From: CANKBT01 sp038236005 | Lineage (GTDB): Bacteria; Actinomycetota; Actinomycetes; Mycobacteriales; SCTD01 | DNA length: 20,595 bases | NCBI GenBank assembly: GCA_038236005.1 | Contig: JBBSTI010000055.1 | Coordinates: 1-20,595, forward strand | Direction of reading: 5' to 3' | Shown: one piece after another, positions 14,257 through 20,595 of the stretch | How the letters are laid out: the number at the start of each line of letters is the position of its first letter | Numbering within the stretch: the stretch's first letter is position 1 | Program-made: the position numbers and the translations under genes | The notes under the pieces: generated by a model | What the model saw: the letters and a program-made list of their open reading frames with translations, nothing else | What the model was told of the DNA's origin: nothing | Databases searched by the model: none

Positions 14257-15957
14257 CTACTGGGTGGCGGGCGGCGCGGGTGGTGTCAGCGTCAGGGGGA
14301 AAGGCCCGGCGAGAAGGTGCGTGGTCACCAGACCTCCGGAGGTCTGCCGGTGCACCGGGATCGGTACGACGAGCTGCCAGAGCCCGGCGTCTAGGTACGG
14401 CCCGTCAGTGAGCCGAAGGACGTCGGTGTTGACCGTGAGCGAGACCTCGCCCTGCTCACCGGGTCGTAGGGCCCAGTCCCACCCGGTGCCGATCTGCATC
14501 CCGCTGCTGCTGGTCACCCGACGACCCGCCTCGTCCAGCAGCTCTCCGTCCAGCGGCTGGTCGCTGGCGAAAGCCACCGGCTGCGTCGTGGCCCGCAGCA
14601 CCAAACGCCCCCGGACGACCTCGCCGCTGGGCGTGCCCGTCTGGTCCAGGCGCAGATCGACCTCGAGCCCCTCGGGCCAGGGCTCGGTCTGCTCCGGTCC
14701 CGGCGGTCGCTGCTCGGCCGCGACCGCACCGTCGTCCAGCGGGTAGGGCTGCCCAGCCACGGTGATCCGGACCGCGTCGCCGTGCTCCTGCCAGATCCCC
14801 GCCGCCAGGCCAAGCCCCCGGGCCTGCAGCCACACCTCGACGTGGCCGTCCGTGGTGCCCACCCCGCTCCAGCTGCCCAGATGCTGGTCCAGCACCCGCA
14901 TGACCGCCACGCTGACGGCCAGCAGGTACTGCTCAGAATGGGCCGCGGCCACGATGTCGACGAGGTCCGGGTGCTCCAGGAGGTCCTGCACGGGTCGTTG
15001 GTGGGCGTCGGGGTTGGTGAACGCGACCTCAAGGCGGGTGCCGACCATCCGCACGCCCCCGTAGACGTCAGGGTGCTGCTCCCCGTAAGCGACCACCCGC
15101 TGCTGGTCCTCCGACAGCAGGTAGAACGCCATGCTTTCCGGGTCGTCGTCGCACTCCCACGTCACCGGGACCGTCATCGGCCTCGCATCGGGAGGCCCGA
15201 GCATCGGCCCGTGGGCGGTCCAGACCAGCGAGCCGTCCCCGGTCTCGAGCAGGCCCGGGATCTGCCGGATCGCCGGGTGGTCAAGGTCGGTCGCGACCCG
15301 GTCGACGCCGTCGCAAGCCGCGTCGAAGCACGCCACGTACGCCAGCTCGGCCACCAGGCTGTCCGGAACGTCCGGGGCAGCCTCGAGATGCTGGAGCCGG
15401 GCACCAGGACCCTCGCGGGTGACCACGAGCTGGGCGACGTACGACAGACCCCGCGAGTCGTTGACGTACGCGCACCACCACGCGAGCAGCCGGCCCTGGG
15501 CGGCCGCCGCGACCACCGGCTGAGCGTCCAAGCCGTGCTCGCTGACGAAGTCCGCCGCGTCCATCGACCAGGTCGAGACGTAGTACGCCGGTTGACGGTC
15601 CCGCGGCACCGCGTTCACTCGCGGCTCGAGCCAGAGCAGCTCAAGGTCCCCGTCCCGCGCACGTCGCTGCCACCACGCAACGCCGCCTGTGTCGCACTCC
15701 TCCATGAGCCGGCCCGCCACCTCCTGCGCCCACTGTTGCGAAGTCTCGACCGGCACCCCGGTCCACGGACCCTCGTCGAGTCCGTCGAGACCAAGCCGGA
15801 CCTGGAACACCGGCGGCAGACGTCGCCAGCGGAACCGCACGACCAGCTCCTCGCCGTCCCGGTCCACCGCCACGCCGTGCCACCCGCCGGTCACCGCGCC
15901 CGGCCTCAACAGGTGCGCGCGGGCTGCCACGACAGCGGCGTCACGGTCCTGGAGCAC
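14257..15957 (-). CDS. Large hypothetical protein (566 aa), family not recognised
   Basis: A long, clean, minus-strand ORF with typical high-GC codon use, so very probably real. I recognise no domain. It is acidic, rich in Trp, Asp and Gly, with no signal peptide or membrane helix. Residues about 130-280 (YYVSTWSMDAADFVSEHGLDAQ onward) and about 290-400 (MAFYLLSEDQQRVVAYGEQH, EVAFTNPDAHQRPVQDLLEH) look globular. The C-terminal about 150 residues look like beta-rich domains (VVRGRLVLRATTQPVAFASD, LRPGEQGEVSLTVNTDVLRL, LWQLVVPIPVH), perhaps immunoglobulin-like. The GTG start at 15957 has only a weak AGG upstream. It may be the first gene of a unit with the SdpI-like gene. Confidence 0.8.
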   Translation of the reverse strand: MLQDRDAAVVAARAHLLRPGAVTGGWHGVAVDRDGEELVVRFRWRRLPPVFQVRLGLDGLDEGPWTGVPVETSQQWAQEVAGRLMEECDTGGVAWWQRRARDGDLELLWLEPRVNAVPRDRQPAYYVSTWSMDAADFVSEHGLDAQPVVAAAAQGRLLAWWCAYVNDSRGLSYVAQLVVTREGPGARLQHLEAAPDVPDSLVAELAYVACFDAACDGVDRVATDLDHPAIRQIPGLLETGDGSLVWTAHGPMLGPPDARPMTVPVTWECDDDPESMAFYLLSEDQQRVVAYGEQHPDVYGGVRMVGTRLEVAFTNPDAHQRPVQDLLEHPDLVDIVAAAHSEQYLLAVSVAVMRVLDQHLGSWSGVGTTDGHVEVWLQARGLGLAAGIWQEHGDAVRITVAGQPYPLDDGAVAAEQRPPGPEQTEPWPEGLEVDLRLDQTGTPSGEVVRGRLVLRATTQPVAFASDQPLDGELLDEAGRRVTSSSGMQIGTGWDWALRPGEQGEVSLTVNTDVLRLTDGPYLDAGLWQLVVPIPVHRQTSGGLVTTHLLAGPFPLTLTPPAPPATQ

Positions 15958-16788
15958 GACCTGCTTTGTCAGATCGCCACGACCAGAGGCTCACCCGCCA
16001 CCAGACTGACCGCCACACCCCCAGTAGATCCCGGCAGCACGGGCCGTCTCCGCATCACAGCGGACGCGGGCCGGTGAGTGGTCTGGGAACGGCTTTCCGA
16101 CGGGCTGAGCATGAGCACGATCGACGGGATCGGGTGCAGCGTGTGGCTGCGCCGCGTCGACGGCCAGCCCAGCGGAGGCTGGTGCTGGCGGGTCCTGACC
16201 GACGCGATGGGCCAGCCGTGCTGGGGGCTCCACCCGCACCCGGCAGCTGGGTGAGCAGGCGTGCGAGCAAGCCGGTTTGAGTCGCCCCGAGTGGTGAGAC
16301 CAGGGCCTCTTTTCCACGACCTTGAAGGGCTGCGACCACCGCAACGTCCGGACCGTCCGGTCACCGGTGGACTGGCTGCGCTCGCTGGTCGACCACAGCC
16401 TGCGCAGAGGGGTAAGCCATCTGCACCACCGGCGGTTCGCGGTCACGCACCAGGGCGAGGTCCTGCCGGCCGACCGCCTGCCCGTCGTCAGCACCAGGGA
16501 CCTGATGCTGCGAGCAGGCGAGGTCTTGCCTTCGGACCAGATTCCTGCGCAGCAGGCCTACCGGACCTCGCGCGCGTTCGCCACCCCGACCCGGTCAGGT
16601 GCGCTGACCGGGCTGGACCCGGGGCATCTCACCGAGCTGGTCGAGCGCGAGTGCGGTGAACAGGTGGCCAGCGCGTCCCTGTGCTCGACGTCGTCGCGGC
16701 GGTGGCCGGGCTCGGTGAGCACCGTGCAGGTGGTGGCCTCGCACGGTGACTGCGGCTTGCGGGACCCGCTCGGTGCGGTCAGCCCGCC
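15958..16788. other. 831-bp stretch with no convincing gene
   Basis: Plus-strand reading from about 16322 gives a frame (VDWLRSLVDHSLRRGVSHLH, HQGEVLPADRLPVV, MLRAGEVLPSDQIP) that runs on antisense into the HtrA-like gene. It has no RBS, no family resemblance and no natural end, so it is not called. One small Trp/Cys-containing ORF is listed separately. No tRNA, terminator or repeat array was seen. Confidence 0.4.
16078..16254 (+). CDS. Possible small Trp/Cys-rich protein (47-58 aa)
   Basis: ORF with starts GTG 16078 or ATG 16111; content such as CSVWLRRVDGQPSGGWCWRV and GQPCWGLHPHP. Five Trp from the ATG (six from the GTG) and three Cys in so short a frame is unusual. No RBS is visible and I know no family for it. 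It may be chance. Confidence 0.2.
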   Translation: MVWERLSDGLSMSTIDGIGCSVWLRRVDGQPSGGWCWRVLTDAMGQPCWGLHPHPAAG

Positions 16789-17862
16789 TCAGCGGCCGAT
16801 GTCGGCCAACCTGACCTGCAGGGTCGTGGCGGTGCCGTCTCTGCTGACCTTCACGGGAACGGACTGCCCGACGTCGAGCCGTCGTAGCGCGCCGAGCAGC
16901 TCCTCGACGCTGTCCACCCGATCGCCCGCCACCGTCGTGATCAGGTCGCCGGGCTGCATCCCCGCCGCGCTCCCCGGTCCGCCCGGCTGGACCTCCAGCA
17001 CCAGCGCGCCTGCGTCAGTCTTCAGACCGAAGCGCTGCGCCAGTTGCGGGGTCACCCGGCCGACCGAGATGCCGATGCTCGGTCGCTTCACCGTGCCGGT
17101 CGCGAGCAGTTGCTTGACGACGTCCACGACGGTCCCGGTCGGGATCGAGAAGCCGATCGACACCGCTCCGGTCGACGGGGGCAGGTAGGCGTCGTTGATC
17201 CCGATCACCTCGCCGGCACCGTTGACGAGCGCGCCGCCGGAGTTGCCGGGCGAGATCGCGGCGTCGGTCTGAAGCAGGTCCACGAGTGCGTTGCCCTGCT
17301 GCGCCGAGCCGGGGATCGCCCGACCGATGCCGGAGATGATGCCGGCGGTAACCGTGTTCTCGAACCCCAACGGGCTGCCGAGGGCGATCGCCAGCGAGCC
17401 GACGTCGGGCAGTCGCTCCTGGAACATGGCAGCGGGCACGTCCTTGCGCTCGGTGCGGACGACGGCGATGTCGGTCGACGGATCGCTTGCCAAGACGGTG
17501 CCGGGCGAGCGGCGTCCGTCGGCGAACGCGACCTGCACGGTCTTGGCGGACCCCACGACGTGTGCGTTCGTGACGATCGTGCCGTCGTCCCGGTAGACGA
17601 CCCCGCTGCCCAGGCCGTCGCTCGTCATGATCGTCACCACGGACGGCTCCACGTCGCGGACGATCTGCGGGATGTCCGGAGCCGCGGGCCCGGACGACGG
17701 CAACGGGGCAGAAGAGGCCGATGGGGAGGAGGACGCCGACGGGGAGGCCGCCCCGCCGGAGACCGACGGGGATGGTGCTGGTGCGTCGCTGGACGAGCAA
17801 CCGGACACCAGCAGGACGAGCGGCAGGGCGAGGGCGGGCAGACGTCGTACGGCCGGGATCAT
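16789..17862 (-). CDS. HtrA/DegP-like trypsin-type serine protease with PDZ domain, lipoprotein
   Basis: 357 aa. The N-terminal lipobox LVLLVSGC (Cys at about 22) predicts export and lipid anchoring on the outside of the membrane. A long Ser/Pro/Ala-rich linker follows (about 23-62). The trypsin-like domain (about 65-255) has the catalytic triad in TNAHVV (His), SDPSTDIAVV (Asp) and SPGNSGGALV (Ser). One PDZ domain (about 265-350) includes AGMQPGDLITTVAGDRV. This is the usual HtrA layout, which degrades or refolds misfolded envelope proteins. Having a lipobox instead of a transmembrane anchor is a less common variant. ATG at 17862 has a GGGA a few bases upstream. It is separated from the upstream minus-strand gene by a strong terminator, so it has its own promoter. 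Confidence 0.94.
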   Translation of the reverse strand: MIPAVRRLPALALPLVLLVSGCSSSDAPAPSPSVSGGAASPSASSSPSASSAPLPSSGPAAPDIPQIVRDVEPSVVTIMTSDGLGSGVVYRDDGTIVTNAHVVGSAKTVQVAFADGRRSPGTVLASDPSTDIAVVRTERKDVPAAMFQERLPDVGSLAIALGSPLGFENTVTAGIISGIGRAIPGSAQQGNALVDLLQTDAAISPGNSGGALVNGAGEVIGINDAYLPPSTGAVSIGFSIPTGTVVDVVKQLLATGTVKRPSIGISVGRVTPQLAQRFGLKTDAGALVLEVQPGGPGSAAGMQPGDLITTVAGDRVDSVEELLGALRRLDVGQSVPVKVSRDGTATTLQVRLADIGR

Positions 17863-17902
17863 GAGGTCCCGATACCCCGTGCGCGGCGCGCGGACCCGGG
17901 AA

Positions 17903-17939
17903 CGGCAAAGGCTCCGTCCGAAGGACGGAGCCTTTGCCG
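17903..17939 (-). terminator. Strong intrinsic terminator (17-bp perfect stem)
   Basis: Arms 17903-17919 and 17923-17939 are perfectly complementary around a 3-nt loop (TTC on the minus strand); core GGCTCCGTCC / GGACGGAGCC with AAA/TTT inside the stem. It lies 15 bp after the stop of the small Gly-rich protein gene on the minus strand, upstream of the protease gene. Confidence 0.9.
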
Positions 17940-17953
17940 AAAAGCGAGTCGGA

Positions 17954-18175
17954 CTAGCCGCCGAGCATGCCGCCCAGCTTGCCGCCGAGCCCGCCGGGAA
18001 GCTTGTCGCCGAACTTTGCGATCAGGTCCTGTGGGTCGACGCCGAACTTCGACAGCAGACCGGAGTCCTTCTCGGTGTCGACCTTGTCGGGCAGCTCCTG
18101 GTCGGCCTGCTCCACCTGATCGTCCTTGCCCTGCTGCTTGAGCAGGTCCAGGATCATGCTCTTGTCGAACTGCAT
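17954..18175 (-). CDS. Small conserved-type hypothetical protein with Gly-rich tail (73 aa)
   Basis: Starts MQFDKSMILDLLKQQGKDDQ, then an acidic middle part (ADQELPDKVDTEKD), a short helix SGLLSKFGVDPQDLIAKFGD and a glycine-rich end PGGLGGKLGGMLGG. AAGGAG is six bases before the ATG at 18175, and a perfect terminator follows the stop, so it is a monocistronic, well-expressed small gene. I believe similar proteins occur widely in actinomycetes, but I know no named function. No signal peptide or membrane helix is seen. Confidence 0.82.
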   Translation of the reverse strand: MQFDKSMILDLLKQQGKDDQVEQADQELPDKVDTEKDSGLLSKFGVDPQDLIAKFGDKLPGGLGGKLGGMLGG

Positions 18176-18294
18176 GCCGTGCTCCTTCGGTCGGTAGGGC
18201 TGACGGTGGTTCCCCTCCCCGGATGCGGTCCGGCCGAAGCGCGAGCTCCTCGGGCAGACGGGCGGTCGAGGCGGGTAGACCTCAGGATGGCCCG

Positions 18295-19491
18295 GTGAGC
18301 CTGCTTCCCTCCCCACCCACCGGACCCGAGGCAGCGACTGCCTGGGTCACCGAGCACCTCGGGCACCTGTCCCGTGACACCCCGCATGCCTCGCCGCGTT
18401 TTCGTGGCGGACAGGCGGCGGCTGATACCGCGCTCGCGTCGCTGGACCTCACCGGCTACGCGCGTACGAGGAACCAGGTGCTCCCGGAGCGCGCACGCGG
18501 TACTTCGCAGATGTCGCCCTACGTACGCCACGGGCTGCTCACGCTGCCTCAACTGTGGAAGGCCGCCGGGGACGCACCGGCGCAGGACACCAAGAAGTAC
18601 CGCGACGAGCTGATGTGGCAGGAGTACGCCCGGCACGTGTATGCACGGCTGGGGCGTGACCTGGGCCGGTCCCTGCGTACGCAACCGCGGGTCACGTCCA
18701 GCAGTCAGGAGTCGGACCCGTGGGACCGCGAGATGGCCTGCATGGACACCTGCGTCGACAACCTGCTGACCGACGGCTGGCTGGTCAACCAGACCCGGAT
18801 GTGGATGGCGTCCCAGTGGACGGTCCGCGGCGGACGCGAGTGGCGCGAGGGGGAGGACCGCTTCTACGTCCACCTGCTCGACGGCTCGCGTGCAGCCAAC
18901 CGGCTCGGCTGGCAGTGGACGACCGGGGCGGGCTCGGCCAAGCCGTACGGCTTCAGCCGCTGGCAGGTCGAGAAGCGCGCGCCGGCGCTCTGCGGCAGCT
19001 GCGTGCTGAAGAACGCCTGCCCGGTCCAGGACTGGCCGGACGCCGAGGCCGGTCCGTCGGTCGAGCCGCCGGCCGGCCTGACCGGGGGACCGACCGATGC
19101 CGGACCTCGTGAGCCCGAGCTGACCGGTGAGCCGTCGGCGGTCTGGCTCACCGGGGAGTCGCTCGGGTCCGAGGACCCGGCGTTGCTCGCCCACCCGGAC
19201 CTGCCGCGGGTCTTCGTGTTCGACGAGCCGCTGCTCAAAGGTCTCAGGCTGTCCGGCAAACGCCTGGTGTTCCTCGCCGAGACGCTTGCCGAGCTGGACT
19301 GCGAGGTGCGCCTGGGCGACCCGGTGACCGAGCTGACCGGCCGCCGCCTCGCGGTCACGTGGACCTTCCCGCCAGGATTTGCGCAGCGCAGCGTCAAGAT
19401 GGACGTGGCGGCCCTGCACCCGTGGCCGTGGCTGCGTCGACCGACCTCCGGGTCGCTGCGCTCCTACTCGGCCTGGAGCAGGTCCTTGTAG
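18295..19491 (+). CDS. Photolyase/cryptochrome-like FAD protein with reversed domain order
   Basis: 398 aa from GTG 18295 (AGGA eight bases before). Residues about 10-230 resemble the photolyase FAD-binding helical domain: SQMSPYVRHGLLTLPQLW, KYRDELMWQEYARHVYARLG, DGWLVNQTRMWMASQW, REGEDRFYVHLLDGSRAANR and LGWQWTTGAGSAKPYGF. After a linker (about 245-280) comes a domain resembling the N-terminal alpha/beta domain of photolyases: VWLTGESLGSEDPALLAH, PRVFVFDEPLL, SGKRLVFLAETLAEL, then GDPVTEL. In ordinary photolyases this domain comes first. Cys149 (or 153), Cys233, Cys236 and Cys242 resemble the ligand pattern of Fe-S bacterial photolyases. The role is likely light-dependent DNA repair or sensing. 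Its 3' end overlaps the convergent GNAT gene by 28 bp. Confidence 0.88.
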   Translation: MSLLPSPPTGPEAATAWVTEHLGHLSRDTPHASPRFRGGQAAADTALASLDLTGYARTRNQVLPERARGTSQMSPYVRHGLLTLPQLWKAAGDAPAQDTKKYRDELMWQEYARHVYARLGRDLGRSLRTQPRVTSSSQESDPWDREMACMDTCVDNLLTDGWLVNQTRMWMASQWTVRGGREWREGEDRFYVHLLDGSRAANRLGWQWTTGAGSAKPYGFSRWQVEKRAPALCGSCVLKNACPVQDWPDAEAGPSVEPPAGLTGGPTDAGPREPELTGEPSAVWLTGESLGSEDPALLAHPDLPRVFVFDEPLLKGLRLSGKRLVFLAETLAELDCEVRLGDPVTELTGRRLAVTWTFPPGFAQRSVKMDVAALHPWPWLRRPTSGSLRSYSAWSRSL

Positions 19492-19751
19492 TCCTCGTGC
19501 CGGGCGATCCAGCCCGCCACGAAGGAGCACTGCGGGTCGACCTTCTCTCCTCGTGCACGCGCGTCGTTGAGGGCACCGCGAACCAGCGCGCCGCCGACGC
19601 CCGTCCCCTCGTACGCGTCCTCGACCTGGGTGTGGGTGAACACCACCAGGCCGGGCGAGCGTACGTAGGCGGCGAGGCCGGCCGTCTGCCCGTCCACCGT
19701 CGCGAGGTAGGCCTGCTGGCCGGGATCGTCGGCGACGACGGCGGCGCTCAC
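19464..19751 (-). CDS. Small GNAT-like acetyltransferase (YjdJ/Gcn5-related type)
   Basis: 95 aa from GTG 19751. The whole protein is the short GNAT-like domain: YLATVDGQTAGLAAYVR, VVFTHTQVEDAYEGTGVGGA (acetyl-CoA loop), LVRGALNDARARGEKVDPQC, then SFVAGWIARHEDYKDLL. These mini-GNAT proteins share a C-terminal Cys and Arg/His pattern, as here. The substrate is not known. The start is uncertain, since the frame stays open upstream and the RBS is weak. The end overlaps the photolyase-like gene by 28 bp tail to tail. The divergent small membrane protein starts 110 bp away. Confidence 0.88.
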   Translation of the reverse strand: MSAAVVADDPGQQAYLATVDGQTAGLAAYVRSPGLVVFTHTQVEDAYEGTGVGGALVRGALNDARARGEKVDPQCSFVAGWIARHEDYKDLLQAE

Positions 19752-19860
19752 GTCGTGATCCGGGCGGGGACGGGAAGCATGGACGGCACCTCTCGATCGG
19801 GCGGACGTGACGGACGGGTCGCGCGGAGCCGACCCAGGCGCGACGGTACAGAATGGTCCG

Positions 19861-20151
19861 GTGACCAGAGCCCAGCGGCTGCACCATCTCGCCCGCCGAC
19901 GTCCCGGCCGGCTCGGGACCGCAATGCTCCCGCTGACCTGGCTGGCGCTCGGGCTGGCCATGGTGGCCTACGTCGTGCTCGTCATGGTGCTGGCCTTCGC
20001 GGCGGTGGTCGTCGCAACGCTGCGGCTGGTCCTCACGCCGTTGCTGACGCAGCTGTCCCGGCTGCCGGGGCTGCCCGGGACTTTCGGCCGTCCCAGCCGC
20101 AGCCGTCCCAGCCCGAGCCGTCCCAGCCCGGTCGATAGCCTGAGGGGATGA
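19861..20151 (+). CDS. Small membrane protein with a C-terminal RPSPS repeat
   Basis: 96 aa from GTG 19861. A basic N-terminus (TRAQRLHHLARRRPGRLG) precedes one long hydrophobic stretch (about 20-58; MLPLTWLALGLAMVAYVV then LVMVLAFAAVVVA) that may form one or two helices. The polar tail carries three 5-residue repeats (RPSRS, RPSPS, RPSPV) encoded by a 15-nt tandem repeat. I recognise no family. Its TGA overlaps the prfC start (ATGA, 20148-20151), so the two are probably translationally coupled. No RBS precedes the GTG, so leaderless translation is possible. Confidence 0.65.
   Translation: MTRAQRLHHLARRRPGRLGTAMLPLTWLALGLAMVAYVVLVMVLAFAAVVVATLRLVLTPLLTQLSRLPGLPGTFGRPSRSRPSPSRPSPVDSLRG
20086..20130 (+). 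repeat. 15-nt tandem repeat, three copies
   Basis: Copies at 20086-20100, 20101-20115 and 20116-20130, core GCCGTCCCAGCC; the last two are identical. In frame, encoding the five-residue repeat in the small membrane protein tail. Confidence 0.9.
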
Positions 20152-20595
20152 CCAGCACAGCGACGAGCCTCGGGACGACCGCGCACCGGCCCGCTGCCGA
20201 GGCGTCCCGGCGCAGGACGTTCGCGGTGATCAGCCACCCGGACGCCGGCAAGTCCACGCTCACCGAGGCGCTCGCGCTGCACGCCCGGGTCATCCAGCAG
20301 GCCGGCGCAGTGCACGGCAAGGCCGGGCGCAAGGCCACCGTGTCGGACTGGATGGACATGGAGAAGGCCCGCGGGATCTCGATCAGCTCGGCGGCGCTGC
20401 AGTTCGACTACGAGGGCACGGTCATCAACCTCGTCGACACGCCGGGTCACGCCGACTTCTCCGAGGACACCTACCGGGTGCTCGCGGCTGTCGACTCCGC
20501 CGTGATGCTGCTCGACGCCGCGAAGGGCCTCGAGCCGCAGACGATGAAGCTGTTCGACGTCTGCAAGTACCGCCAGATCCCGGTGTTGACGGTCG
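20148..20595 (+). CDS. prfC: Peptide chain release factor 3 (RF3), 5' part, cut by window end
   Basis: Translational GTPase that recycles RF1/RF2 from the ribosome after termination. The visible 149 residues hold the first GTPase motifs: G1 SHPDAGKSTLTEAL, the RF3-type switch region HGKAGRKATVSDWMDMEKARGISISS, and G3 VDTPGHADFSEDTYR, followed by LLDAAKGLEPQT. The wording VSDWMDMEKARGIS separates RF3 from EF-G and the TypA/LepA GTPases. The ATG at 20148 overlaps the stop of the small membrane protein gene. The GAGGGG directly before it is closer than usual, so a nearby start remains possible. The gene continues beyond the window. Confidence 0.95.
   Translation, partial: MTSTATSLGTTAHRPAAEASRRRTFAVISHPDAGKSTLTEALALHARVIQQAGAVHGKAGRKATVSDWMDMEKARGISISSAALQFDYEGTVINLVDTPGHADFSEDTYRVLAAVDSAVMLLDAAKGLEPQTMKLFDVCKYRQIPVLTV

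Noticed and set aside
16322..17188. 288-aa plus-strand ORF
   Set aside because: More than half is antisense to the protease gene; no RBS and no family resemblance.
19847..19852. TACAGA as a -10 box for a leaderless small membrane protein gene
   Set aside because: Only a partial match, no -35 seen, and a single hexamer is not evidence.
20086..20130. Three 15-nt copies as a CRISPR or regulatory array
   Set aside because: They are contiguous, in frame and encode a simple peptide repeat; no spacers.

Overview
The window is very GC-rich DNA with dense genes, many GTG starts and short GTGA/ATGA overlaps between genes. The protein set (HspR-like MerR regulator beside Hsp20, DUF6480-like fragment, SdpI-type protein, actinobacterial GNAT types, prfC) points to a chromosome segment of a high-GC actinomycete (Actinomycetota). 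I cannot name the genus from sequence alone. No tRNA, rRNA or CRISPR array was seen.

Layout. 14-4732 is a signalling block. A blue-light BLUF protein is translationally coupled to a PAS-PAS-GGDEF diguanylate cyclase, followed by a DICT-domain histidine kinase. Facing them are a stand-alone receiver protein and a receiver/HD-GYP phosphodiesterase that overlap by 7 bp. Together these could make and break c-di-GMP in response to light and a phosphorelay. 4826-5749 is a two-part GNAT acetyltransferase. 5802-6775 is an IS5-family element with perfect CTAG flanks and a frame-broken transposase. 7010-8425 is a heat-shock unit: a small HTH protein and Hsp20 on the minus strand, and an HspR-like regulator on the plus strand. 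8628-9444 holds two small genes broken by single-base indels: an Imm5-like 'putative immunity protein' and a DUF6480-like protein.

The most notable locus is the minus-strand operon 12341->9719: OsmC-family protein, haloalkane-dehalogenase-like hydrolase, a 117-aa unknown and a collagen-like protein. It ends at a hairpin near 9643-9679. The OsmC reading frame carries a single in-frame TGA exactly where the family has its redox-active cysteine. The rest of the frame is intact, the second conserved Cys is present, the RBS is strong, and the next gene is coupled by GTGA. This is best explained as a selenocysteine codon, and a stem-loop that could be a bacterial SECIS can be drawn directly downstream.

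12354-13129 is gene-poor with coding-like remnants. 13130-13669 is a toxin-like domain fused in frame to a ribbon-helix-helix antitoxin. 13782-15957 carries an SdpI-like membrane protein and a 566-aa unknown protein. 15958-16788 has no convincing gene. 16789-18175 carries an HtrA-like lipoprotein protease and a small Gly-rich protein separated by a strong terminator. 18295-19491 encodes a photolyase/cryptochrome-like protein whose domains are in reversed order, with a Cys quartet that could hold an Fe-S cluster. The window closes with a small GNAT protein, a small membrane protein and the 5' part of prfC (RF3).
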